Below, one piece after another: positions 20,332-31,297 of a DNA stretch of 64,000 nt (position 1 is the first letter of the stretch; every line of letters begins with the position of its first letter). The stretch spans positions 744,001 through 808,000 of the forward strand of contig NZ_LGLW01000001.1 of NCBI RefSeq assembly GCF_013620795.1. The letters are read 5' to 3'. A model generated the notes under the pieces. It was given only the letters and a program-made list of their open reading frames with translations. It had not been told where the DNA came from and did not search any database. Source of the DNA: Pseudomonas sp. Q2-TVG4-2 (GTDB taxonomy: Bacteria > Pseudomonadota > Gammaproteobacteria > Pseudomonadales > Pseudomonadaceae). The translations under genes and the position numbers were made by a program.

Positions 20332-23280
20332 ATGCCCAACGGAATGAAGCGCGCGCTCATCGGCCTGATGACCGCATTGGTCTGCTATTGCCTCCTCGGC
20401 TTCCTGATACTGCCTGGTATCGCCCAGCAGGTGGTCAATCAGCAACTGATCCAGTACGCCACGGTGCCGGCGCGTCTGGAGCGAATCGAATTCAACCCCT
20501 TCAGTCTTGAACTGACACTGTTCAACCTGCGGCTCGGCGAAGCGGATCAACCGCAGCTCGGCTTCGAGCGTCTCTATCTAGACCTGCAATGGAGCAGCCT
20601 CTGGCGCCGTGCCTTGCAGATCGAAGACATCGAACTGATTCAGCTTCAAGCCGAAGTGGTATTCGACCAGAACGGCGTGCTCAACCTGACGCAGCTGTTC
20701 GACCTGCCTGCGGCTGACGAGCAATCGGACGAGAAGGAGGAAGAGCCTTTCGCGCTGAGCATTGGCCGGCTTCGGCTGGTGGAAGGCTCGGTCCGCTTCG
20801 CTGATCGACGCCCCGACGAGCCTATCGATTTCCTCCTCGACTCGCTCAATTTCGAACTGCTGAACTTTGCCACCCGCTCGGACGAGGCAGCCGATGCGGT
20901 GCTGGTCGCAACCGGCCCCAGCGGTGCCCGGGTGGACTGGACCGGGCAATTCGACCTGGCCCCGGTCCGCTCATCCGGGCAGCTGAAGATCAGCAATTTG
21001 CTACTGAAAGATTTCTGGGCCTACGCGCGTGACGCCGTACCGCTTCGCTTACAAGAAGGCCGACTGAGTTTCGCCAGCGATTATCGGCTCGATTTTGCCG
21101 AACGCGCCGAGCTGCAGCTAAGCAACCTGAACGCACAATTGGCGCCCCTCAAGCTCGACACTGCCGAGGGAGAGCCGCTGGTTCGCCTGGAAAACCTGGA
21201 GATCAGCGAGTCGTCGCTGGATCTCGCTAAGCAGCGGGTCGTGATCGGCAAGTTACGCAGCCGCGCACTGGAAACCTGGGTGATTCGTGAGCCTGATGGC
21301 GCGCTTAACTGGCAAAAGCTGCTGGCACCCTCCGAACCCACCGAGGCCAGCCAGGATTCCCCCACTACACAAACCGCCGCGCAAAACGCGAAGCCTGCCC
21401 AATCGCCGGCAGCAAACGGCAACTCCGCCGCAAGCAACGGCGCCTGGCAGGTCCTGCTGCGTGACGCACAGTTACGCGATTACCAGGTGCACCTGAGCGA
21501 TCAGGTGCCGGAACAGGATGTCACGTTGGAGCTCGCCCCGCTGAATCTGGACGTATCCGATTTCGACAGCCTCGGGACCTCACCTTTCAATCTTGAACTG
21601 AAGACGGGGGTCGGTAATCAAGGTATTTTCCAAGCTGCCGGACAACTGCAACTACAACCGACTACGGGCCAGCTGGATATCAGCACCCAAGACATCGACC
21701 TGCGCATCGCCCAGGCCTACCTGACCCCTTTCGTTCACCTCGAATTACGCAGCGGAATGCTGGCCAGCCAGCTGGAGCTTGAGCTGACCGGCACCGAGCC
21801 CCTGGCGTTCAGAGTCGACGGCGCGGCCGAAATTACCCAGCTGCACACGCTGGACACCATCAAAAATCGCGACTTCATCAGGTGGCAGCGCTTGAAGCTC
21901 GGCGGGCTGGAGTACCAGTACCCGCAACAGCTGCAGATCGAGCGCATCGAGCTGACCCAGCCCTATGCACGTTTCATCATCAACCCCGACCTGACCACCA
22001 ACATAAATGACCTATTGGTAGACAAGTCGCCCCCGGACGACAAGGTTGTCGCGGCTGACGCAACCGACCAGGCCGAACCGATGGCCATCCACATCGGCGG
22101 AATCGACATCGATGATGGCTCGGCCAATTTCTCCGACCTCAGTCTGCGTCCACCCTTCATCACGGCGGTGCAGGAGCTCAACGGGCAGATCGGCACGATC
22201 GACAATCGCGCGCAGCAACCGGCCACGGTCGACGTCGACGGCAAGGTTGATCGCTACGCACCGGTGAGTATCAAGGGAAACCTTACGCCTTTTGATCCGC
22301 TGCAAAGCCTCGATATCGCCACACGCTTCAGACAGGTTGAACTGACCACTCTTTCTCCCTACTCCGCCAAGTTCGCCGGTTACCGTATCCGTAAGGGCCG
22401 CCTCGACCTCGATCTGCACTACCGCATCCAGCAAGGCCAGCTGAACGCTGAAAACAAGGTGGTGCTGCAGCAGCTACAGCTCGGCGAGCAGGTGGAAAGC
22501 CCCGAGGCCGTCGATCTACCGATTCGGCTCGCCGTCGCGCTGCTCAAGGACAGTCGGGGAACGATTTCGCTCGAGCTGCCGGTGCAAGGTGACCTCAACA
22601 ATCCCCAGTTCGATGTCATGCCAATCGTCTGGCAGACGCTGCGAAATCTGATAACACGGGCAGTCAAGGCGCCTTTCAAATTTCTCGCAGGCTTGGCCGG
22701 TTCTGATCAGGACGACCTCAGCCAGATACTCTTCGCCCCAGGCAGCAGCGAGCTTGATAAGCAGGCGCGCGGCAACCTCGACACGCTCGCCCGTGCGCTA
22801 CAGGAGCGCCCTGTGCTGCGCCTGGAAATCGAAGGTCAAAGCTCTCCTCAAGCGGACGGGCCACTGCTGGCAGAGCAATGGCTGCAACGTGAATATCAAG
22901 AAACCTGGTACAAAGTGCTGCAACGTCGAGGTGACAAGGTGCCTGCCGAAGCAGCGCAGCTGGAAATCGGCGAGGAGGAAAAAGCTGCCATGCTGGAGGG
23001 CATTTACCGCAGCCGGCTCGGCCAACAGCCACCGTCTGAGTGGCGCGAGCTCGACGAGCAAGAGCGCAGCGAGAGAATGCGCAACGCGGTGGTGACTAGC
23101 CGAGCGGACAGCACTGCATTATTGCGCCGGCTGAGCCGTGCCCGTGCCGCCTCGATCAAAGACTATCTTGTCGACCAGGCAGGTCTCGGAGATTCGCGGA
23201 TCTACCTGCTGGACACCGGCATTACGCAAACTGAGCAACAAGGCCGGATCCCGACGGCACTGCAACTGGGAGTCGAGTGA
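20332..23280 (+). CDS. DUF748 (AsmA-like) envelope protein with C-terminal OmpA-like domain
   Basis: The 982-residue protein has one N-terminal transmembrane helix (about residues 8-28), then a long beta-rich periplasmic region with repeated segments such as PYARFIINPDLTTNINDLL and GGIDIDDGSANFSDLSL. These are typical of DUF748, a relative of AsmA/TamB lipid-bridge proteins. The last 180 residues resemble an OmpA-type peptidoglycan-associated fold (ILFAPGSSELDKQARGNLDTLA). A Ser/Ala/Gln/Asn-rich linker lies near residues 335-370. A role in envelope lipid homeostasis is inferred from the AsmA relationship. Its stop overlaps the next ATG (TGATG), coupling it to the DUF2845 genes. Confidence 0.8.
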   Translation: MPNGMKRALIGLMTALVCYCLLGFLILPGIAQQVVNQQLIQYATVPARLERIEFNPFSLELTLFNLRLGEADQPQLGFERLYLDLQWSSLWRRALQIEDIELIQLQAEVVFDQNGVLNLTQLFDLPAADEQSDEKEEEPFALSIGRLRLVEGSVRFADRRPDEPIDFLLDSLNFELLNFATRSDEAADAVLVATGPSGARVDWTGQFDLAPVRSSGQLKISNLLLKDFWAYARDAVPLRLQEGRLSFASDYRLDFAERAELQLSNLNAQLAPLKLDTAEGEPLVRLENLEISESSLDLAKQRVVIGKLRSRALETWVIREPDGALNWQKLLAPSEPTEASQDSPTTQTAAQNAKPAQSPAANGNSAASNGAWQVLLRDAQLRDYQVHLSDQVPEQDVTLELAPLNLDVSDFDSLGTSPFNLELKTGVGNQGIFQAAGQLQLQPTTGQLDISTQDIDLRIAQAYLTPFVHLELRSGMLASQLELELTGTEPLAFRVDGAAEITQLHTLDTIKNRDFIRWQRLKLGGLEYQYPQQLQIERIELTQPYARFIINPDLTTNINDLLVDKSPPDDKVVAADATDQAEPMAIHIGGIDIDDGSANFSDLSLRPPFITAVQELNGQIGTIDNRAQQPATVDVDGKVDRYAPVSIKGNLTPFDPLQSLDIATRFRQVELTTLSPYSAKFAGYRIRKGRLDLDLHYRIQQGQLNAENKVVLQQLQLGEQVESPEAVDLPIRLAVALLKDSRGTISLELPVQGDLNNPQFDVMPIVWQTLRNLITRAVKAPFKFLAGLAGSDQDDLSQILFAPGSSELDKQARGNLDTLARALQERPVLRLEIEGQSSPQADGPLLAEQWLQREYQETWYKVLQRRGDKVPAEAAQLEIGEEEKAAMLEGIYRSRLGQQPPSEWRELDEQERSERMRNAVVTSRADSTALLRRLSRARAASIKDYLVDQAGLGDSRIYLLDTGITQTEQQGRIPTALQLGVE

Positions 23281-23579
23281 TGCCAGCCGCCGGTCGCTGC
23301 GCCCCGCTGCTCGTACTCATACTCGCGGCCCCTCTGCTGCACGCGGAAACCTTACGCTGCGGTAGTCAGCTGATCAGTACCGGCGACAGGGCTTTCGAAG
23401 TTGAGCGCAAGTGCGGTACACCTGTGCGAAGGGATCCGATCGGCTACACCTTAGGCCCTTATGCCAGGCAGGAACTGGTTCTGGAGGAATGGCTCTACGG
23501 GCCAAATAACGGTATGTTCAGCATCCTCACCTTCGAAGGCAATCGACTCGTACGCATTGAGTCTCGCCGCGACCGTTGA
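23280..23579 (+). CDS. DUF2845 secreted protein, first copy
   Basis: A 99-residue protein with a signal peptide (LLVLILAAPLLHA) and the DUF2845 pattern: LRCGSQLISTGD, then KCGTP and EEWLYGPNNGMFSILTFEGNRLVRIES. The two Cys of RCG and KCG are probably disulfide-linked in the periplasm. No biochemical function is known for the family. A GTG one codon earlier (23277) is in frame, but ATG 23280 overlaps the upstream stop and is the likelier start. Confidence 0.8.
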   Translation: MPAAGRCAPLLVLILAAPLLHAETLRCGSQLISTGDRAFEVERKCGTPVRRDPIGYTLGPYARQELVLEEWLYGPNNGMFSILTFEGNRLVRIESRRDR

Positions 23580-23598
23580 ATGGAAAAAGGACTCCTTC

Positions 23599-23907
23599 AT
23601 GCCGTTCGCCCTCCCGCTGTTCCTGCTGAGTCTTGTCGCGTTCGCCTGTAGTGTCCAGGCGTCTTCTACCCATCGCTGCGGCAGCGCGCTGGTCAGCCTC
23701 GAAGCGTCTACCGGCGAGGTCCGGCAAAAATGCGGCGAGCCTGCGAGCGCTTCTCTGGTGGGCTACAAGGAAGTCCTCGACGACTATGGCTTTCGTCATG
23801 AGGTTCAGGTCGAAGAATGGATCTATGGACCCACCAATGGGATGTACCATTTCCTGCGATTCGAGGGGAACCGCCTACGCCAGATCGATAGCCAGCGCGG
23901 TCGCTGA
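23599..23907 (+). CDS. DUF2845 secreted protein, second copy
   Basis: A 102-residue paralogue of the preceding gene, 19 bp downstream. It has a signal peptide (LFLLSLVAFACSVQA) and the same layout: RCGSALVSLEAS, QKCGEPAS, then EEWIYGPTNGMYHFLRFEGNRLRQIDS. The longer open frame upstream lies inside the first copy and is ignored. The tandem pair probably arose by duplication and forms an operon with the DUF748 gene. Function unknown. Confidence 0.8.
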   Translation: MPFALPLFLLSLVAFACSVQASSTHRCGSALVSLEASTGEVRQKCGEPASASLVGYKEVLDDYGFRHEVQVEEWIYGPTNGMYHFLRFEGNRLRQIDSQRGR

Positions 23908-23913
23908 AAAATA

Positions 23914-23938
23914 AAAACCCCGCTCGAGGCGGGGTTTT
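23914..23938. terminator. Bidirectional terminator between DUF2845 and BON genes
   Basis: A 10-bp stem (AAAACCCCGC/GCGGGGTTTT) with a 5-nt loop lies between two convergent genes. A/T tracts on both sides allow termination in both directions. Confidence 0.88.
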
Positions 23939-23971
23939 CACGTACGCCGCTGTTGCGACGAGAGCGTTCGG

Positions 23972-24349
23972 TTAATCGGCGGCTTTCAGACCATCTGCCG
24001 ACACCTCACGTACGCCTTCGATAGCCTTGGCCTTGTTGATCGCGGCCTCACGCTCGGCCTCGGTGGCCACTGTGCCGGACAGCGAAACGACGCCATCCTT
24101 GGTTTCGACTTCAATATCCATGCCCGGCGTGGCGTCTTCAGCCAGCAGCGAGGATTTCACCTTGGTGGTGATCCAAGTATCAGACGTAGCGTCGCCGGCG
24201 TCTTTCATGGTTTCGTTGGTGGCCAGCATGACGGTATCGGCGTTATCCAGCGCAGGGGTGGCGTCGGCGAAAGCGGCACCTGCCATAGGCAAGCTCAACG
24301 CAGCAGCGACGGCAGCAGCAGCGGTAAAAGAGTTCTGGATCATGTTCAT
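23972..24349 (-). CDS. BON-domain periplasmic protein
   Basis: A 125-residue protein with a signal peptide (AAAAVAAALSLPMAGAAFA) followed by one BON domain from about residue 58: WITTKVKSSLLAED, IEVETKDGVVSLSGTVATEAEREAAINKAKAIEGVREV. BON domains bind membranes or lipids, and OsmY-like members respond to envelope or osmotic stress. The start (MNMIQNSF) is preceded by AGGAG. It is convergent with the DUF2845 genes and upstream of pnp on the same strand, but separated from it by about 300 bp running the other way. Confidence 0.82.
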   Translation of the reverse strand: MNMIQNSFTAAAAVAAALSLPMAGAAFADATPALDNADTVMLATNETMKDAGDATSDTWITTKVKSSLLAEDATPGMDIEVETKDGVVSLSGTVATEAEREAAINKAKAIEGVREVSADGLKAAD

Positions 24350-24608
24350 AATGGCACTCCTGTTTTTCTTCAGATGCCTGCGGGATGACTCCGACCGCAG
24401 ATTCACAGGTAACGTCGCAAGCGGCATGCCACTTTCTAGCTATTTGAAACCACTTATGAATCAATCGTTTAAGAATTATGGATAGCTGAAGGCCACTAGC
24501 ACACTGCATGTTTGCCCTCAGCGAGGCGTGCAACTTGCAATTACGTTGACGCTTGCTTGGTCGGCCTTAGCCATAGCCCAGGGCACTCGCAACGGCACAT
24601 GAACGAAA

Positions 24609-24630
24609 AAAGGACCCCGAAGGGTCCTTT
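24609..24630 (-). terminator. Rho-independent terminator of the rpsO-pnp transcript
   Basis: A 9-bp stem (AAAGGACCC/GGGTCCTTT) with a CTTCG-type loop is flanked by a T run on the minus strand, just past the pnp stop. It can also work in the plus direction. Confidence 0.85.
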
Positions 24631-24650
24631 TTCTTTTGCTGCTGGTGCGC

Positions 24651-26756
24651 TTAAGCGCCAGAAGCTTCGGCTGCCGCCACGTCCTTGATGGACAGCTTGA
24701 TACGGCCGCGATTGTCTACGTCCAGTACCAGCACCTTCACTTCCTGACCTTCCTTGAGGATATCGGTTACCTTCTCCACACGCTGATCGCTCAGCATGGA
24801 GATATGCACCAGACCGTCCTTGCCCGGCAGGATGTTGACGAAGGCACCGAAGTCAACGATGCGCTCGACCTTGCCGACGTAGATCTTGCCGATCTCGGCT
24901 TCGGCAGTAATACCCAGAACGCGCTGTTTGGCGGCTTCGGCAGCATCCTTGGTTTCGCCGAAGATTTTGATCGAGCCGTCGTCTTCGATATCGATCGACG
25001 CCTTGGTTTCTTCGCAGATGCTGCGGATGGTGGCGCCACCCTTGCCGATCACGTCGCGGATCTTGTCCTGATCGATCTTCATCGCGATCATGGTCGGTGC
25101 ATTGGCCGACAGCTCGGTACGCGACTGAGCGATCACCTGGTTCATCTGGCCGAGGATGTTCTGGCGAGCTTCCAGAGCTTGGCCCAGGGCGATCTCCATG
25201 ATCTCTTCGGTGATGCCCTGGATCTTGATATCCATCTGCAGGGCAGTCACACCCTTGGCAGTACCGGCCACTTTGAAGTCCATGTCGCCCAGATGATCTT
25301 CATCACCAAGGATGTCAGTCAGTACAGCGAACTTGTCACCTTCCTTGACCAGACCCATGGCAATACCGGCTACCGGTGCCTTCATCGGCACACCGGCGTC
25401 CATCAGCGCGAGCGAAGCACCGCAGACCGAGGCCATGGAGCTGGAGCCGTTCGACTCGGTGATTTCCGACACCACGCGAATGGTGTAGGGAAATTCGTCA
25501 GCGCTCGGCAGCATTGCAGCAACCGAACGACGAGCCAGACGGCCGTGACCGATTTCGCGGCGACCGGTAGCGCCCATGCGGCCACACTCGCCCACCGAGT
25601 AAGGCGGGAAGTTGTAGTGCAGCATGAAGGGATCTTTCTTCTCGCCTTCCAGGGTGTCGAGCAGCTGCGCGTCACGGGCAGTGCCGAGAGTGGCAACGAC
25701 CAGAGCCTGGGTTTCGCCACGGGTGAACAGCGCCGAGCCGTGGGTCTTGTCGAGTACACCGACTTCGATGTTCAGACCACGAACAGTGCGGGTGTCGCGA
25801 CCGTCGATACGCGGCTTACCATTGACGATGTTCTCGCGAACGGTGCGGTACTCGATTTCGCCGAAGGCCTCTTTGACTTCGCCGGCAGAGGGTTGACCTT
25901 CTTCACCCGAGAACTTGGCAACGACCTGATCTTTCAGCTCACCCAGGCGCGCGTAGCGGTCCTGCTTAATGATGATGGTGTACGCCTGCGAGATGGCCTC
26001 GCCGAATTCACTACGAATTGCGCTGAGCAGCTGAGTGTTTTCAGCCTTTGGCTGCCAATCCCAGGTCGGCTTGCCCGCTTCGGCTGCCAACTCGGTAACG
26101 GCCTGCACCACGGCCTGGAATTCGTCATGAGCGAAGAGCACCGCGCCCAGCATCTGATCTTCAGTCAGCTCTTTGGCTTCCGACTCGACCATCAGTACGG
26201 CATCTTTGGTACCGGCAACGACCATGTCCAGGCTGGAGGCCTTGAGCTGCTCATAGGTCGGGTTCAACAGATAGCCGGTTTCCGGGTGGAAAGCGACGCG
26301 CGCAGCGCCGATCGGGCCGTTGAACGGAATGCCCGAAATCGCCAGCGCTGCGGAAGTACCAATCATCGCAGCGATGTCCGGATCGGTCTTCTTGCTCGTC
26401 GATACGACGGTGCAGATCACCTGGACTTCGTTCTGGAAGCCTTCCGGAAACAGCGGACGGATTGGACGATCGATCAGGCGCGAGGTCAGGGTTTCCTTTT
26501 CGGAAGGACGCGCTTCTCGCTTGAAGAAGCCGCCTGGAATCTTGCCGGCAGCGTAGGTTTTTTCCTGATAGTGGACCGAGAGCGGGAAAAAGCCCTTGCT
26601 CGGGTCGGCCGTCTTGGCGCCTGTGACGGCAACCAGTACGGTCACGTCGTCATCAACGGTGACCAGCACCGCACCAGTGGCTTGACGGGCAATACGGCCA
26701 GTCTCGAGGGTTACGGTCGATTGACCGAACTGAAATTTCTTGATTACCGGGTTCAC
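24651..26756 (-). CDS. pnp: Polyribonucleotide nucleotidyltransferase (PNPase)
   Basis: PNPase degrades RNA 3' to 5' by phosphorolysis and is part of the degradosome. The 701 residues comprise two RNase PH domains with an alpha-helical linker, then a KH domain ([15 protein letters not shown]) and an S1 domain ([26 protein letters not shown]). The second PH core shows [14 protein letters not shown] and [19 protein letters not shown] with the catalytic Asp residues. The start is GTG at 26756, with GAAGGA upstream. It follows rpsO at about 200 bp, the classic arrangement. Confidence 0.97.
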   Translation of the reverse strand: MNPVIKKFQFGQSTVTLETGRIARQATGAVLVTVDDDVTVLVAVTGAKTADPSKGFFPLSVHYQEKTYAAGKIPGGFFKREARPSEKETLTSRLIDRPIRPLFPEGFQNEVQVICTVVSTSKKTDPDIAAMIGTSAALAISGIPFNGPIGAARVAFHPETGYLLNPTYEQLKASSLDMVVAGTKDAVLMVESEAKELTEDQMLGAVLFAHDEFQAVVQAVTELAAEAGKPTWDWQPKAENTQLLSAIRSEFGEAISQAYTIIIKQDRYARLGELKDQVVAKFSGEEGQPSAGEVKEAFGEIEYRTVRENIVNGKPRIDGRDTRTVRGLNIEVGVLDKTHGSALFTRGETQALVVATLGTARDAQLLDTLEGEKKDPFMLHYNFPPYSVGECGRMGATGRREIGHGRLARRSVAAMLPSADEFPYTIRVVSEITESNGSSSMASVCGASLALMDAGVPMKAPVAGIAMGLVKEGDKFAVLTDILGDEDHLGDMDFKVAGTAKGVTALQMDIKIQGITEEIMEIALGQALEARQNILGQMNQVIAQSRTELSANAPTMIAMKIDQDKIRDVIGKGGATIRSICEETKASIDIEDDGSIKIFGETKDAAEAAKQRVLGITAEAEIGKIYVGKVERIVDFGAFVNILPGKDGLVHISMLSDQRVEKVTDILKEGQEVKVLVLDVDNRGRIKLSIKDVAAAEASGA

Positions 26757-26900
26757 GGTGGTTCCTTCTCTATGTTGCCTTGGGGAAACTTTTTCGCGCC
26801 TCGCGGGCGATGCCTCGCGCGAAGCGTTTCATGCAAATTCTTGGGCAGTGGCGGGCGTCGAACCCGAGCGCTGTCCAAACGTGCTCCGCTGAAAGGCAAA

Positions 26901-26933
26901 AGCTGGAAGCAGGGATGAGCCCCACTTCCAGCT
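26901..26933 (-). terminator. rpsO-pnp intercistronic hairpin
   Basis: A 9-bp perfect stem (AGCTGGAAG/CTTCCAGCT) with a 15-nt loop, followed in the minus direction by TTTTGCC. It may terminate part of the rpsO transcription or be a processing site before pnp. Confidence 0.65.
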
Positions 26934-26961
26934 TCGGCATTCAGCTTCGCACAAGCATCGC

Positions 26962-27231
26962 TTAGCGACGCAGACCCAGACGACCGATCAGGGTGCTGTA
27001 ACGAGTGGTGTCCTTGCCCTTCAGGTAATCCAGCAGCTTGCGGCGCTGGTTAACCATACGGATCAGACCACGACGCGAGTGGTGATCCTTGCCGTTGGCC
27101 TTGAAGTGACCTTGCAGCTTGTTGATGTTGGCGGTTAGCAGGGCAACCTGCACTTCCGGAGAACCGGTATCGCCTTCAGCTTGCTTGTACTCGTTAACGA
27201 TCTGGGCTTTTTCTTCAACGCTAAGTGCCAT
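26962..27231 (-). CDS. rpsO: 30S ribosomal protein S15
   Basis: The 89-residue protein is full length for S15, a primary 16S rRNA-binding protein that nucleates the platform of the small subunit. Conserved segments are [38 protein letters not shown] and the C-terminal [15 protein letters not shown] precedes the ATG by about 8 nt. It lies between truB and pnp, as in E. coli. Confidence 0.98.
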   Translation of the reverse strand: MALSVEEKAQIVNEYKQAEGDTGSPEVQVALLTANINKLQGHFKANGKDHHSRRGLIRMVNQRRKLLDYLKGKDTTRYSTLIGRLGLRR

Positions 27232-27348
27232 GATGGGCTCCTTCTATGAACAGGCCGGGACATGTCCCGTGTTTTAAAAGAGGCGTGACCGTGCCTGCCA
27301 ACAGCCATCCTCGTAACGCGGCACGCCTTGAGGCGCGCTGCGTATCGG

Positions 27349-28266
27349 TCATTCCGACCGAATCAGTCGACGCGGCGCAATGCGCCCATCTTCGCTCACT
27401 TCACCGATACCGATGAAGCGACCATTATGATCCTGCACACGCAGCATGCCGAATTTCGGCGCCTCCGGTGCACGTACCGGCTGACCATGCAGCCAATAAA
27501 AAGCGCTGTGCTCTGAAAGCTGCAGCAGCGGCCAGTGTTCGAGCCCGCTATCGACCGGCTTGAGGAAGGCGTCCACCGCCTCTGCCCCACCTTCGGCATG
27601 GACACGTTCCAGCTCTTCGAGACTGACCGTCTGGGTCAGGTCGAATGGACCGGCCTGAGTTCGCCGCAGTTCGGCCACGTGTGCACCACAACCCAGCGCT
27701 TGCCCTATATCCTCAACCAACGTACGGATATAGGTACCTTTGCTGCAAGCGACAGCCAAACGCGCCTTGTCCTCTTCCAGCGAGAGCAGATCCAAGCGGG
27801 CAATGGTAACAGAACGCGGCTCGCGCTCCACTACCTCTCCAGCGCGAGCGAGCTTGTACAGTGGCTGGCCGTCACGCTTGAGTGCCGAATACATCGGCGG
27901 AACCTGCTGCAGATCGCCACGGAACTGCGGCAGCAGCGCCTCGAGCTGCGCGAGGCTGACATCGACAGGCTTACGCTCGATCACCTCACCCTCGGCATCG
28001 GCCGTCGTGGTGGTAACACCGAGCTGGGCGACGGTTTCGTAGCCCTTGTCGGCATCGAGCAAGTATTGGGAGAACTTGGTGGCCTCGCCGAAACACAACG
28101 GCAGCACACCGGTAGCCAACGGATCCAGGCTACCGGTGTGCCCGGCCTTCTCGGCATTGAGCAACCACCGAACCTTCTGCAGGGCTGCATTGGAGGTGAA
28201 CCCACGGGGCTTGTCGAGCAGGATGATGCCGCTGACCGCGCGGCGGATGCGTTTTACCTGGGCCAC
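27349..28266 (-). CDS. truB: tRNA pseudouridine(55) synthase
   Basis: TruB makes pseudouridine 55 in the T-loop of tRNAs. The 305 residues start [18 protein letters not shown] and contain [18 protein letters not shown], which holds the catalytic Asp, then [13 protein letters not shown] and [16 protein letters not shown] short PUA-like tail follows. The start codon is GTG at 28266, two bases after the rbfA stop, so the genes are tightly linked in the nusA-infB operon. Confidence 0.96.
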   Translation of the reverse strand: MAQVKRIRRAVSGIILLDKPRGFTSNAALQKVRWLLNAEKAGHTGSLDPLATGVLPLCFGEATKFSQYLLDADKGYETVAQLGVTTTTADAEGEVIERKPVDVSLAQLEALLPQFRGDLQQVPPMYSALKRDGQPLYKLARAGEVVEREPRSVTIARLDLLSLEEDKARLAVACSKGTYIRTLVEDIGQALGCGAHVAELRRTQAGPFDLTQTVSLEELERVHAEGGAEAVDAFLKPVDSGLEHWPLLQLSEHSAFYWLHGQPVRAPEAPKFGMLRVQDHNGRFIGIGEVSEDGRIAPRRLIRSE

Positions 28267-28268
28267 CC

Positions 28269-28658
28269 TTATTCTCCAACGTCGTCGCTATGCTTGCGAT
28301 CTTCAGCCACCGCCCGCTCGATGAGCGACGTCAGTTCGACCCCACGACGCACGCTGGCGTCATAGTTGAAATGCAGTTGTGGCACGGTGCGTAGCTTCAT
28401 CGCCTTGCCCAGCTGCATTCGCAGGAAGCCACCTGCATCGTTGAGAATCCTGAGGTTGGTCTTGACCGCATCCTCGTCATCATCCTTGCCCATAACGGTG
28501 ATGAACACCTTGGCATGGGACAGATCGCGACTGACCTCGACGGCGGTGATGGTCACCAAACCCAGGCGCGGGTCCTTCACTTCACGTTGTATGAGCAGCG
28601 CCAGTTCGCGCTGCATCTGGTCGCCGATACGCTGGGTACGGCTAAATTCTTTGGCCAT
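28269..28658 (-). CDS. rbfA: 30S ribosome-binding factor RbfA
   Basis: RbfA is a KH-fold protein that binds the 30S subunit during late assembly and is needed for growth in the cold. The 129-residue protein reads [19 protein letters not shown], then [22 protein letters not shown] and the KH-like [20 protein letters not shown] chose the ATG at 28658 over an in-frame one 7 codons upstream because it gives the family's N-terminus. Confidence 0.96.
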   Translation of the reverse strand: MAKEFSRTQRIGDQMQRELALLIQREVKDPRLGLVTITAVEVSRDLSHAKVFITVMGKDDDEDAVKTNLRILNDAGGFLRMQLGKAMKLRTVPQLHFNYDASVRRGVELTSLIERAVAEDRKHSDDVGE

Positions 28659-28717
28659 AAAATCTGCCTCGAGCAGCAAGCTGCGAGCCTAAAAAATCAT
28701 CATGCTGCAAAGGCAAA

Positions 28718-28751
28718 CGGCAAGCTTCGGGGGTTACCCGAAAGCTTGCCG
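28718..28751 (-). terminator. Hairpin between infB and rbfA
   Basis: An imperfect but long inverted repeat (CGGCAAGCTT...AAGCTTGCCG) in the infB-rbfA spacer. It lacks a clear T run on the minus strand, so it may be an RNA-processing or attenuating element. The sequence also belongs to the AAGCTTGC-type repeats seen in other spacers. Confidence 0.45.
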
Positions 28752-28773
28752 CCTTATTGCCCTACAGCTGCTG

Positions 28774-31269
28774 TTAGAGCGAACGCGCCACTTCGACTTT
28801 CTCGAACACTTCGATCTTGTCGCCAGCCTTGACGTCGTTGTAACTCTTCACCGCAATACCGCATTCCATGCCGGCACGTACTTCTGCAACGTCATCTTTG
28901 AAGCGACGCAAGGACTCCAGCTCGCCTTCGAAGATCACCACATCGTCACGCAGTACACGGATCGGGCGGTTGCGGTGCACCATACCTTCGGTGACCATGC
29001 AACCCGCCACGGCGCCGAACTTCGGCGAACGGAACACATCGCGAACCTCAGCAATGCCGAGGATATTCTCTCGAACATCGCTGCCAAGCATACCGGTCAG
29101 GGCCTTCTTGACGTCTTCAATGATGTCGTAGATCACGTTGTAGTAACGCAGATCCAGACCTTCCTGCTCGACAATTTTGCGCGCACCGGCATCGGCACGA
29201 ACATTAAAGCCGAACAGCACGGCGTTGGACGCCAAGGCCAGGTTGGCGTCGCTCTCGGTAATACCACCGACACCGCCACCGATTACACGCACCTGCACTT
29301 CATCATTACCCAGACCGCTGAGCGAACCTTGCAGCGCCTCGAGAGAACCACGGACATCGGATTTGAGCACGATGTTGAGTGTCTTCTTCTCTTCCTGTCC
29401 CATGTTCTCGAAGATGTTCTCCAGCTTACCGGCGTGCGCACGGGCCAGCTTCACCTCACGGAACTTGCCCTGACGGAACAAGGCGACTTCGCGCGCCTTC
29501 TTCTCGTCGGCCAGCACACTGAGCTCATCGCCCGCATCCGGCGTGCCGTCGAGGCCGAGAATCTCGACCGGGATCGACGGCCCAGCTTCCTTGATCGGCT
29601 TGCCGTTCTCGTCAAGCATGGCGCGAATACGGCCATAGTTGGAGCCGACCAGTGCCATGTCGCCCTGGCGCAGCGTACCGTCCTGTACCAGCACGGTAGC
29701 AACTGGACCGCGTCCTTTATCCAGACGCGATTCGACGACCACACCGCGACCCGGAGCCGAAGGCGTTGCCGTCAGCTCAAGGATCTCGGCCTGCAGCAGC
29801 ACCGCTTCGAGCAGATCGTCGACGCCAGTACCCATCTTGGCGGACACCGAGACAAATGGCGTGTCACCGCCCCACTCCTCCGAGGTCACTTCGTGAACAG
29901 ACAGCTCGCTACGGATCCGATCGAGATCGGCGCCCGGCTTGTCGATCTTGTTCACCGCCACGACCAACGGGACACCCGCAGCCTTGGCGTGCTGAATCGC
30001 CTCGATGGTCTGCGGCATTACGCCGTCATCCGCAGCGACCACCAGAATGACGATATCCGTCGCCTGGGCACCGCGGGCTCGCATGGCGGTAAACGCAGCG
30101 TGACCTGGGGTGTCGAGGAAGGTGACCATGCCACGATCGGTTTCTACATGATAGGCACCGATGTGCTGGGTGATACCACCCGCCTCACCGGCCGCCACCT
30201 TGGCACGACGGATATAGTCGAGCAGCGAAGTCTTGCCATGGTCGACGTGCCCCATCACGGTCACGACCGGTGCACGTGTAATGGCTTCGCCTTCGAATTT
30301 CAGCAGCTCGGCCAATTGCTCTTCGAGGGCGTTATCGCTGACCAGCTTGACCTTGTGGCCGAGCTCTTCGGCGATCAGCTGGGCAGTTTCCCGGTCCAGC
30401 ACCTGGTTGATGGTCACCGGGCTACCCATCTTGAACATGAACTTGATGACTTCAGCCGCCTTGACCGACATTTGTTGCGCTAGATCGCCGACGGTGATGG
30501 TTTCACCGATGGCAACTTCGCGAACGATCGGGCCGCTCGGGCTCTGAAAACCATGCGCATTGCGCTTCTTCAGTTTCGACTTGCCACGGCCACCGCGACG
30601 GAATCCGTCGGCGTCGTCTTCGCCGCTGCGTACGGTGCGCGACAGGGGAGCTTTCGCCTTCAGCGAAGGACGATGCTGCGCCTGCTTGCGATCACGACGC
30701 TCGTCATCATCGCTACGAGCCTTATCGGGGCGACGGGGCTCGTCCTTCTTGCGCTCTTCGACCGGAGCGGCAGGCACAGCTGGAGCGGGCTCATTCGCAA
30801 CGGCTGCGACCGGCTCCTTGGTCCCGGGCGCCTCGGTCTTGTTGGCTACCGCCTCAGCCTGAAGGCGTGCCTCTTCTTCGGCACGCACGCGCGCTTCTTC
30901 GGCAGCTTTCTGCCGAGCCGCTTCTTCCGCCGCACGCTGCTCTTCGAGCTCGCGCTGCTTCTCGGCTTCGATTTCGTCAGGGCTGCGCTTGACGAACGTT
31001 TTTTTCTTGCGCACTTCGACGCTGATGGTCTTGCTGCCGCCGACCTTCAGCTTCGTTGTGGTCTTGCGCTGCAAGGTAATCTTGCGCGGCTCGTCCACCT
31101 TGGCACCGTGACTGCTCTTGAGGTGCGCCAACAGGGCCTGCTTTTCGTTATCGGTCACTACTTGCTCGGCGCTGGTGTGCGACAGTCCTGCCTCACGCAT
31201 CTGCTGCAGCAGTCGCTCGACCGGTGTGTCGACCACCTGGGCCAGTTCTTTCACCGTGACTTGCGTCAT
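28774..31269 (-). CDS. infB: Translation initiation factor IF-2
   Basis: IF-2 brings fMet-tRNA to the 30S subunit and helps subunit joining. The 831 residues begin with the IF2 N-terminal fold ([21 protein letters not shown]), followed by a long charged Ala/Glu/Arg-rich region (about residues 90-235). The GTPase core has G1 [10 protein letters not shown]3 DTPGHAAF and G4 NKID. Domains II to IV complete the protein. It follows nusA at 28 bp in the same operon. Confidence 0.97.
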   Translation of the reverse strand: MTQVTVKELAQVVDTPVERLLQQMREAGLSHTSAEQVVTDNEKQALLAHLKSSHGAKVDEPRKITLQRKTTTKLKVGGSKTISVEVRKKKTFVKRSPDEIEAEKQRELEEQRAAEEAARQKAAEEARVRAEEEARLQAEAVANKTEAPGTKEPVAAVANEPAPAVPAAPVEERKKDEPRRPDKARSDDDERRDRKQAQHRPSLKAKAPLSRTVRSGEDDADGFRRGGRGKSKLKKRNAHGFQSPSGPIVREVAIGETITVGDLAQQMSVKAAEVIKFMFKMGSPVTINQVLDRETAQLIAEELGHKVKLVSDNALEEQLAELLKFEGEAITRAPVVTVMGHVDHGKTSLLDYIRRAKVAAGEAGGITQHIGAYHVETDRGMVTFLDTPGHAAFTAMRARGAQATDIVILVVAADDGVMPQTIEAIQHAKAAGVPLVVAVNKIDKPGADLDRIRSELSVHEVTSEEWGGDTPFVSVSAKMGTGVDDLLEAVLLQAEILELTATPSAPGRGVVVESRLDKGRGPVATVLVQDGTLRQGDMALVGSNYGRIRAMLDENGKPIKEAGPSIPVEILGLDGTPDAGDELSVLADEKKAREVALFRQGKFREVKLARAHAGKLENIFENMGQEEKKTLNIVLKSDVRGSLEALQGSLSGLGNDEVQVRVIGGGVGGITESDANLALASNAVLFGFNVRADAGARKIVEQEGLDLRYYNVIYDIIEDVKKALTGMLGSDVRENILGIAEVRDVFRSPKFGAVAGCMVTEGMVHRNRPIRVLRDDVVIFEGELESLRRFKDDVAEVRAGMECGIAVKSYNDVKAGDKIEVFEKVEVARSL

Positions 31270-31297
31270 GCATCTCTCTCCTCAGGCCGCTAATTAC

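Noticed and set aside
24636..26918. A 760-codon plus-strand open frame opposite pnp
   Set aside because: pnp on the minus strand has full domain and motif content; the opposite frame is a codon-bias shadow with His/Asp/Leu-rich composition and no motif.
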